From contig OZ025819.1 of NCBI GenBank assembly GCA_964019425.1, positions 186,001 to 250,000 on the forward strand: a DNA stretch of 64,000 nucleotides. The letters run 5' to 3'. How positions within the stretch are numbered: the stretch's first letter is position 1; each line of letters begins with the position of its first letter. Positions 56,129 to 64,000 of this stretch are shown piece by piece. This DNA is from Flectonema sp. DT1601 (Eukaryota > Euglenozoa > Diplonemea > Diplonemida > Diplonemidae). Made by a program: the position numbers and the translations under genes. Under the pieces are notes generated by a model. It was not told the origin of the DNA and made no database searches. It was given only the letters and a program-made list of their open reading frames with translations.

Positions 56129-56416
56129 AAGACTGAAGGGGGGTTTGTTGCAAGATAATAACCATATTAAGTGAGTAGTTTTTTTTTCCTTTCCCCTCTG
56201 TTTTGCTATACGTTGTGTGTTATATGCAAGTTATCCAGGCTTTTCCTTACATGTTGTTACAATGCAACGCCAGTTTAAGTAGTTTTCTTCATTAACCTAT
56301 TTTTTTTTCCTTCCCCCCCTTCTTTTTTTTTTGTTTGTTATTTTCCCTCATGTTCTTCTCTCGTCCCCCTCTGTTCAAAACAATTTGTTTGGTACTTTCT
56401 TTTCCTTGATTAACAA

Positions 56417-56448
<32 letters not shown>

Positions 56449-56452
56449 CCCC

Positions 56453-56548
56453 CAGTCAAGTACTTTTGATATTAATTTTGTTTTAATACCTAAAGTTGTA
56501 ACTGTTATTTCATATTGTCAAAGTTTCACCCTCGCTGATCAAAACTTC
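56453..56548 (+). repeat. Dispersed repeat, module A copy 2
   Basis: It starts CAGTCAAGTACTTTTGATAT and ends CTGATCAAAACTTCAC, after a T run. A CTTGATTAACAAC segment precedes both this copy and copy 1 at a similar distance, so the shared unit extends slightly upstream. Confidence 0.75.
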
Positions 56549-56609
56549 ACATTTATTATAATGTAAAGTATTTACGTCAATCGCAGAGTGTATACCTACA
56601 CTAACATTA

Positions 56610-56690
56610 CCTTTAGTCACTGTATCTCAGAACTAATGTTAAATTATCGTTATGTTGTTTATGATACAAAACATTTGTATTTTACGTACA
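56610..56690 (+). repeat. Dispersed repeat, module B copy 2
   Basis: It begins CCTTTAGTCACTGTATCTC and contains ATGTTAAATTATCGTTATG and ATGATACAAAACA. It lies between two module A copies, giving the order A-B-A downstream of the cNMP-binding gene. Confidence 0.7.
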
Positions 56691-56711
56691 AACTCGAACA
56701 GTTAACCCCCC

Positions 56712-56807
56712 CAGTCAAGTACTTTTGATATTAATTTTGTTTTAATACCTAAAGTTGTTACTGTTATTTTATATTGTCAAAGTTTCACCCTCTCTGATCA
56801 AAACTTT
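56712..56807 (+). repeat. Dispersed repeat, module A copy 3
   Basis: It starts CAGTCAAGTACTTTTGATAT and ends CTCTGATCAAAACTTTTT. It is nearly identical to copy 2, 259 nt upstream. Confidence 0.75.
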
Positions 56808-58285
56808 TTGGTTATGTCAGTAATATTTTTTGTCCTGCGAAAGGGCTTCTGTTGTATTCACAGTTGGACGATTTTTTTTATGCGTCTTTCTGAACCGATA
56901 GTCGTTTTTCTTCTCTTCTCTTCTCTTTTTTTTTTTTTTTAAAATAGAAAAGAAAACCTTGGTGGAAAACAGGTTTCTTTTGAATTTTTTTTCCCTTCTT
57001 TTTTTTTCTCTCCAGAAAGTTAGTGTTAACTCAGAAAATATAGAAATTATACCTCGTTGACGAGCGGATTTGGTTATGCTCGGAAGAAATATTGCTTGTC
57101 AGGATAAAAAGAAGCCTGATACTGTTACTCACGGCCTCTGGGTGCAACGAGACATTTTTGAGAATCGAGTAAGGAAGAAGAGTACTTTTCGTTTGAGGAA
57201 AAACACACGAGGAATTTTTTTTTCCGACCAATTTTTTTTCCAACAGAAGTTATTTCGTTCGAGCAGCACAAAAAAAGTAGTAAGTCGCTTTCTTTTTTTA
57301 AAGCAAAGACTCGCGGAAAGTTAACTTTGACTGCTCCCTCTCGATATCAGCTTTTAGATTACTCTGCTACAAGAAATGCACTTCGAATAGTTCACTTTCT
57401 TCCGAGCAAACCTATTTTTGTTACTTTAAATCTCCTGATTGTTGCAAAGGGTGAACCGATTTTTTCCCTTCTTGTTTAAGACCAACAATACAATAACTTT
57501 CTATTTCTTTTAGTAGTTTCGGTTGCATGTTCGATGTAGAATATGACGAGAGATTTAGTATCTTTGCTGCTTAAACCAGATTTTTTTTTTATTATTTATA
57601 TATTATTGCTCCAGTTCCCTTCCCGCTTTTTTTATGAATTCATTTTAGTCAGGCTCGGGTAAGGCATTTCCACTTACTGTTTTTTTTTTTTTTTTTTTTT
57701 TTTTTTCTTTCTTTTTTTCTTAAGTAAGTTTGCAACTGTTAACGACGTGAAACTGACTTGTCTCATCTGAGCTTCTTTTTTGATTCTATTTCTAGCGACA
57801 GATTGGTGAAGCTGTTCTTCGGAGCTTTCGGTAGGCACCTTACGATTATAATGCTTGGAATTAGGAGGGTGAAAAACCCTCCCCCCACTACTAACATTAT
57901 CTCGTTTATTTTAGTTTAACTCTTGGTACAATACAGATATTTATTTCTTCATAGATATATTCAAACATTTCAACCCTTGGGTCTTGACACAATGTGATTA
58001 TTTCATGAAGAAGGGCTTATTGTTTTAAAAAGAAATTCTTTTACTGAATAGAGAAAATGGAATTATTAGACCCCCCCAATAGTGAAAATCTCAAAACTTC
58101 ATGGAATGGAAAAAAAGTTTCCATTCTGTTTCGCTTCCCGTTATGTTCTCGTTGTTTTCAAACTGTTTCTCTCGGCAAGGTGACAGCTTGGAGTCATGCC
58201 TTCCATAAAACAGATTGAGCCCTCTACAGGCGGGGGTTACCCAGACCTGACGGAGTCATCAGTTTCGGACTTGTTAGTACCTCCT

Positions 58286-58309
58286 GACTACCACCGCAGT
58301 GTGGTAGTC
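58286..58309. other. Perfect 9-bp hairpin in a GC-richer island
   Basis: GACTACCAC (58286-58294), loop CGCAGT, GTGGTAGTC (58301-58309). It ends a 140-nt island (58180-58325) nearly free of homopolymers. That composition suits a noncoding RNA gene, but no family is recognised. Confidence 0.45.
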
Positions 58310-58636
58310 TGCTAGAACTAGAACAATGATTTGCTCGTAGTAATTAAGAAGTCGTTGGTTAATTTCGTAGCAGATTGCGTAGCCAACTCCGATATATTTC
58401 TCCTCGATTTCAGTGTTTTTTTTCCCCCCCTCTTTTTTTTGTTTTTTTGTTGTTGTTGCCTTGTGATGTACTTCTCTTGTTCTGTTTCTTTATTCTCTGA
58501 ACCCGTCCTGTTTTTTTTTTTTTTTTTTGATAATCTTTTTTTAAAAGATTGAAATTAAGGACCCAAAAATAGTAAAAGAGCTTTAGTGGTGTGTTTACCT
58601 CTTAAATAATAGTTATGGTCTTTTTTTTTTTGATAG

Positions 58637-58637
<1 letters not shown>

Positions 58638-58676
<39 letters not shown>
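58638..58676 (+). repeat. (GTT)n microsatellite
   Basis: About thirteen GTT units in perfect tandem, ending in a T run. Confidence 0.9.
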
Positions 58677-58677
<1 letters not shown>

Positions 58678-59715
58678 TTTCTCCCTTGAAATCTCTTTGT
58701 CGCGAAAGCCATATCAAAAAAACAAAAAAAACAAAAGAAGTTGTGCTCACACCACTGAGAACTGATATTGACCTCTTGTCACATATCGGCCAGGATGTTA
58801 ACGGCATGAAAATCCTCGATATCCTTTTCAATTCTACAAAAAAAGCCTATAAAAGCTTTTTTATTTTTTTTTTTTAATTTTGTTTTTATTAATCTCCTGT
58901 TACTCACTATCGGACAACAATCCGGAACTCATGCTTGTTGCTTAAAAAACACTTGTTTTTTCTTTACCTTTATAAATGCATTTCTCTTTTTTTTTTTTTT
59001 TTGATCTTTGTGGTGAAATTATCACATACAATCCTCCCTAGTGCATATTTTCTGACAGAGCAAAAAAAAAAAAAAAAAAAAACACAGAGTGAGGGAGCAG
59101 CTATACCAACGTTTTTTGCAGTTGTTCTTGTTTTTGAGCAAGCTGGTTGTGGAGGTTTATAGCAATGCTGTCTTTTGCCATATTATTTTCTCTTTTTTTT
59201 TTTTTTTTTTCCCCAGCAGTATCAAATTACCTCTTTTTCTTCTCGTTTATTTTTTTTGCTTTGGTATTTCAAACACTCTAGCAAGTGTATGAAGAAATTT
59301 AATACTTAAAAAAAGACATGTTATGTTTGATTCCTCAGTGACGATCTCTATCCTTTGAAAAGAGGTTTCTTATTTTTGACTGAAGTAGAGTAGTGAGGGA
59401 GTTGCGTTGATTGTGGTTAGGTAGGCTGATATCCGTATTACATTTTTTACGAAAAAAAATGAAGATAACTAAGATCTTCTTGATGCCCCCCCCCCTGTTA
59501 TAATTGCTTTCGGATAAAAAAAAATTATTGTTGGCTTGTTTTTTTTTCCTTTCTTTTTTCGCATATTAACGTTGCATCGCTTCGTCTAATGGCGAGGGCA
59601 ATGATAACAATGATGGCTGTGCTCTCGTTGAGAACCCGCATTTAATCTTTTGGTTATTACTAAGAGGTTTGTTCTGCTATTTATTTGACTAGAATACCTC
59701 TCGTGGTCCCAAGAG

Positions 59716-59746
<31 letters not shown>

Positions 59747-61202
59747 CGTTTGTTTCTCTTCACGTGCTGCACTGTTTTTTACAGCATACCCTTAGTGCGC
59801 GAATATATATTTTTTTTGTTCTCTTTCAAAAAAACAAAAAATAAAATTAGAAGAAAGTATTTTGCTAACTAAAAAATGATATGGATTTCATATTCGTTAT
59901 TCTTCTATTAGTGATTCTACTACACAGTTTGCTGTATCAGCGACGCAAAATAAGTACTGTGGTAGGTTTTATCTATCCTTTAGGTCGAGCTTGTCTTGTT
60001 TTTTTTTTTTTTCTATTCGAAATCAACAAAAAGAAATTGCACCTTCGATTTTTCACACTGTGCCTGCATCACAGCAAGGTAAGACCACTTTGTCAGATCT
60101 TTCTCTCCTAAAGTGCATAGTCAGTTGGGTGAAAAAAAAAAAAACACTGCAAATGTCAAGACAGACAAACTTTTTTATAACTCTTTTTTTTCAACTAAAC
60201 AATTCGAAGTTTTTATTTTTGTTTTTGCGAGTTTCTTTTCTCTCTCTTCATTCCCTTTGATCTGTAAAAAAAAAAAATAACAAGTGAAAATTTTTTTTTT
60301 CCAACATGTGTGTTTTACTGTTATTTCTGCCACGGCAGCTAATTTTGAATTTTCTTTCTAAAAACACAAGAGGAGTCTTCTTCTTATCAAATTTTTGTGC
60401 ACAAAACAGGAATTAATGTCATGATGAGCTACTGGTTCATCAGGGAAAAAAGGAAAAAAAAAAAAAAAAAAAAAAAAAATCCAGTTTACTTGAGAGTGAG
60501 ACAAGTATAGTTTTCTCTTTTTTCTTCTTCTTCTAATTTCTGTTAACTACTCATTTCTGTTTTTTTTTTTTTGTTTTCTTATTTTTCTTTTTTTATCCCA
60601 GTACTTGTCGACTTCGTATAACCTTCCCATCTTTTTGGGAAATTTTACAAAAAAATATATATATTGCTACCGCAGGCCTATGACAAATGCCGCAAACGGT
60701 AGTCATAAGGTTTGTTTTTTTTTATTTAGAATCCAATTGATTCTTAAACAGTGATCTTGGTGGAGCTGAATACAACGGTGGCGTTATCGAAATTGTGAAG
60801 TGGTGTTGAATATTTCCCCTCTTCCCTTCCCTCAATTGTTTTTTTCGTTCTGATTCTGCATTTTTTGCTTTAAAAAAAAAAAAAAAAAAAAAATGCTCCT
60901 CTTCTCCACTCCCTTGTTCGCGTTGCTTTGGATGTGTTGCTTATTTTTGTTACGTATGAATTGACCCAAAAAAGAAAATAAAAAAAAATAAAAATAGAAA
61001 GAACAATATGCGTTTACAGAAAAAGAAAAGAAACCAATAGCGGAGTAATCTTCTTTGTGATAATTACTGAGCTTAGCCGTGCTTGGCTCATCCCTCTTTG
61101 TCTATTTTTCAGGAAGCTATACTCTCGTGAGTTTTTCAACAAATTATCCTTTTTTTTATCAGTTGATTCCACACAATAATCTTCATACCTATACCGTCTA
61201 CT

Positions 61203-62296
61203 ATGATTGGAACTGTTGTCCAGTGGCAAACCCAAAAGGGAATGGGAATTATAAGGTCTGGAGAACAAGAATATTTTGTGAACTACAAAAGTATAGTAGG
61301 AGGAAATAGACTAACGGTTGAAGCAGAAGTTGCTTTCGAACTAAACGAAACAGCCGTAAAAAAAGAAGGATTACCCGAAGCTATCAGCGTAATGGGACCT
61401 GCTGTAATCGCAGCCACACAAGGTGGACAAATGGGGACTGTCTGTGAATGGTATGTAGGAAAAGCATATGGATTCCTACTTGGCGTTGACGGTTCTAAAG
61501 TATACGCACACATCTCATCATTTGATGGTGCTAAATTAAGTGTTGGCAAAACAGTGAACTATGACACCACTGATGTTGGCCATAAGTCAGGCAGACGCGT
61601 AGCTATCAACGTATCCGGTCCTGCAGTCCAACCCGTTGCTGGAACTCGTGGAATCGTAAAATCATGGGTATCAAGTAAAAACTTCGGCTTTGCTGAAGAC
61701 GCAGCCGGCAATGAAGTATTCATTCACGGGTCTAATATTGGAGGAGGTTGGCTAATGACTGGTAAAGAGGTTTGTGTTACATTCGTTCAAATTTCTTTTT
61801 CTTCATCGACAACAAAATAAACACAAACAGATATTCTTCGACACAGAACCAGGCAAGGGAGAACAATCTAATAAAATGTCAGCAATTAACGTAACTGGAG
61901 CAGCAGTAAGAGAACACGACAACCAATCATCAACCAAAGGGATGAAAGGCGGCAAAGGCGGTAGAATCGCCGGCGTATCCACAAAAGGAAAAGGAAAGGG
62001 AAAATCCGGTCCGGAAAAACGGAAAGATATCGACGGTAACTTCTACACTAAATCTGATTTCTTTGAACAATATGGCGGATATAATGTATGTATTAAATCA
62101 TATTATACTTAATCCAATGAAGTGAAGCAAGCTTGTAACAGCCGGCACTCTGATTAGTTAGAATGCCGGTTGTGAAGCTATGCGAGATGTCTTGGAACCT
62201 AATTATGAAGACGTGACAGTTCAAGAAGTGATTCAGAGCTTAGTCTCAGAACCCCTTCCACCCCTGTCGGAGATAGTTAGAAAGATAGTGAAGTAA
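61203..62296 (+). CDS. Triple cold-shock-domain RNA-binding protein (three exons)
   Basis: Exons are 61203-61769, 61831-62085 and 62162-62296, giving 318 residues; introns are 61 and 76 nt (GTTTGT and GTATGT donors). Three cold-shock-like units are seen. Unit 1 is MIGTVVQWQTQKGMGIIRSG. Unit 2 has GTVCEWYVGKAYGFLLG with KVYAHIS. Unit 3 has RGIVKSWVSSKNFGFAED with NEVFIHGSNI, continued after the splice by VTGAAV. A Gly/Lys-rich linker leads to DGNFYTKSDFFEQYGGYN, a motif I know from the ends of other cold-shock proteins; exon 3 continues it with NAGCEAMRDVLEPNYEDV and ends RKIVK. Unit 1 is degenerate at its RNP motifs. Exon 3 is the first unit of the tandem array that follows. Reading through intron 2 would instead end at 62112. 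Confidence 0.88.
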
Positions 62297-64000
62297 AGTG
62301 AAGCAAGCTTGTAACAGCCGGCACTCTGATTAGTTAGAATGCCGGTTGTGAAGCTATGCGAGATGTCTTGGAACCTAATTATGAAGACATGACAGTTCAA
62401 GAAGTGATTCAGAGCTTAGTCTCGGAACCCCTTCCACCCCTTTCGGAGATAGTTAGAAAGATAGCGAAGTAAAGTGAAGCAAGCTTGTAACAGCCGGCAC
62501 TCTGATTAGTTAGAATGCCGGTTGTGAAGCTATGCGAGATGTCTTGGAACCTAATTATGAAGACATGACAGTTCAAGAAGTGATTCAGAGCTTAGTCTCA
62601 GAACCCCTTCCACCCCTGTCGGAGATAGTCGGAGATAGTTAGAAAGATAGTGAAGTAAAGTGAAGCAAGCTTGTAACAGCCGGCACTCTGATTAGTTAGA
62701 ATGCCGGTTGTGAAGCTATGCGAGATGTCTTGGAACCTAATTATGAAGACATGACAGTTCAAGAAGTGATTCAGAGCTTAGTCTCGGAACCCCTTCCACC
62801 CCTTTCGGAGATAGTTAGAAAGATAGCGAAGTAAAGTGAAGCAAGCTTGTAACAGCCGGCACTCTGATTAGTTAGAATGCCGGTTGTGAAGCTATGCGAG
62901 ATGTCTTGGAACCTAATTATGAAGACATGACAGTTCAAGAAGTGATTCAGAGCTTAGTCTCGGAACCCCTTCCACCCCTTTCGGAGATAGTTAGAAAGAT
63001 AGCGAAGTAAAGTGAAGCAAGCTTGTAACAGCCGGCACTCTGATTAGTTAGAATGCCGGTTGTGAAGCTATGCGAGATGTCTTGGAACCTAATTATGAAG
63101 ACATGACAGTTCAAGAAGTGATTCAGAGCTTAGTCTCAGAACCCCTTCCACCCCTGTCGGAGATAGTCGGAGATAGTTAGAAAGATAGTGAAGTAAAGTG
63201 AAGCAAGCTTGTAACAGCCGGCACTCTGATTAGTTAGAATGCCGGTTGTGAAGCTATGCGAGATGTCTTGAAACCTAATTATGAAGACATGACAGTTCAA
63301 GAAGTGATTCAGAGCTTAGTCTCAGAACCCCTTCCACCCCTGTCGGAGATAGTCGGAGATAGTTAGAAAGATAGTGAAGTAAAGTGAAGCAAGCTTGTAA
63401 CAGCCGGCACTCTGATTAGTTAGAATGCCGGTTGTGAAGCTATGCGAGATGTCTTGGAACCTAATTATGAAGACATGACAGTTCAAGAAGTGATTCAGAG
63501 CTTAGTCTCAGAACCCCTTCCACCCCTGTCGGAGATAGTCGGAGATAGTTAGAAAGATAGTGAAGTAAAGTGAAGCAAGCTTGTAACAGCCGGCACTCTG
63601 ATTAGTTAGAATGCCGGTTGTGAAGCTATGCGAGATGTCTTGGAACCTAATTATGAAGACATGACAGTTCAAGAAGTGATTCAGAGCTTAGTCTCAGAAC
63701 CCCTTCCACCCCTGTCGGAGATAGTCGGAGATAGTTAGAAAGATAGTGAAGTAAAGTGAAGCAAGCTTGTAACAGCCGGCACTCTGATTAGTTAGAATGC
63801 CGGTTGTGAAGCTATGCGAGATGTCTTGGAACCTAATTATGAAGACATGACAGTTCAAGAAGTGATTCAGAGCTTAGTCTCAGAACCCCTTCCACCCCTG
63901 TCGGAGATAGTCGGAGATAGTTAGAAAGATAGTGAAGTAAAGTGAAGCAAGCTTGTAACAGCCGGCACTCTGATTAGTTAGAATGCCGGTTGTGAAGCTA
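62121..64000 (+). repeat. Tandem array of the cold-shock gene's terminal exon (at least 10.3 units)
   Basis: Units start at 62121, 62297, 62473, 62659, 62835, 63011, 63197, 63383, 63569, 63755 and 63941; the last is cut by the window end. Each holds 41 nt of intron 3' end (TCTGATTAGTTAG acceptor) and then the terminal exon with its stop. There are three classes. Unit 1 (176 bp) encodes ...YEDVTVQ...RKIVK. Units 2, 4 and 5 (176 bp) encode YEDMTVQ and end RKIAK. Units 3 and 6-10 (186 bp) carry a 10-bp insertion that shifts the frame, so they end SEIVGDS. Unit 7 also reads VLKP for VLEP. Units are contiguous without spacers. Confidence 0.95.

Larger units (their letters stand above)
56129..61202. 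other. 5 kb intergenic region: repeats, homopolymers, a hairpin island
   Basis: Apart from the A-B-A repeat (56453-56807), the region holds many A/T runs and a GTT microsatellite (58638-58676). A mixed island at 58180-58325 has a strong hairpin. An isolated ORF start at 59881 reads as a hydrophobic N-terminus. No gene was firmly supported. TTTTTATCAG ending at 61162 is an acceptor-like site 40 nt before the cold-shock gene. Confidence 0.55.

Noticed and set aside
61203-62112. Cold-shock gene ending at the read-through stop at 62112
   Set aside because: GTATGT at 62086 is a standard donor here, and the exon at 62162 continues the frame with well-composed sequence; splicing is the better reading.
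62121-64000. CRISPR array
   Set aside because: Units are contiguous 176/186-bp repeats without unique spacers and contain an exon of the upstream gene; the genome is eukaryotic.

Overview
This is nuclear DNA from a unicellular eukaryote. The proteins are eukaryotic: DCAF1, cytosolic ribosomal proteins uL22/RPL17 and uS13/RPS18, NECAP, F-actin capping protein alpha, a reticulon, a kinesin and a villin headpiece. Several genes have short GT-AG introns, mostly 60-97 nt with donors GTATGT, GTTTGT or GTGTGT. A long MORN-repeat protein, a kinesin and several coiled-coil proteins suggest a flagellated or cytoskeleton-rich protist. I could not place it in a named lineage from the sequence.

Layout. 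0-7 kb: 3' part of DCAF1, a divergent TBP-like protein, an alanine-rich helical protein and an RRM-like hypothetical protein. 8.6-19.3 kb: a hendecad coiled-coil protein, a giant coiled-coil protein with a degenerate nucleotidyl-cyclase-like domain, and a kinesin-WW-coiled-coil fusion built from four exons. 20.5-23.3 kb: a repeat plus DEK-C-like protein and a Q-rich cold-shock-domain protein. 23.3-31.1 kb: a gene-poor stretch full of A/T homopolymers. 31.1-46.2 kb: two identical RPL17 genes flanking an SRPBCC-EF-hand gene, NECAP, capping protein alpha, reticulon, two nearly identical RPS18 genes, a headpiece protein and a class III aminotransferase. 49.2-56.1 kb: the MORN/coiled-coil gene and a triple cyclic-nucleotide-binding-domain gene flanked by a dispersed noncoding repeat. 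56.1-61.2 kb: mostly noncoding. 61.2-64 kb: a triple cold-shock-domain gene whose last exon is the first unit of a 176/186-bp tandem array that runs off the window.

Three features stand out. Every recognised gene lies on the + strand, and nearly all have a pyrimidine-rich CAG 12-65 nt before the ATG, as expected for spliced-leader trans-splicing of a unidirectional gene cluster (or for very frequent 5'UTR introns). The terminal exon of the cold-shock gene, with its splice acceptor, is amplified at least eleven times with variants that change the C-terminus. Several domain fusions look unusual: kinesin-WW, coiled coil with pseudo-cyclase, SRPBCC-EF-hand, and a four-repeat module with a DEK-C-like end. 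No tRNA, rRNA, CRISPR array, transposon or virus-like element was recognised.
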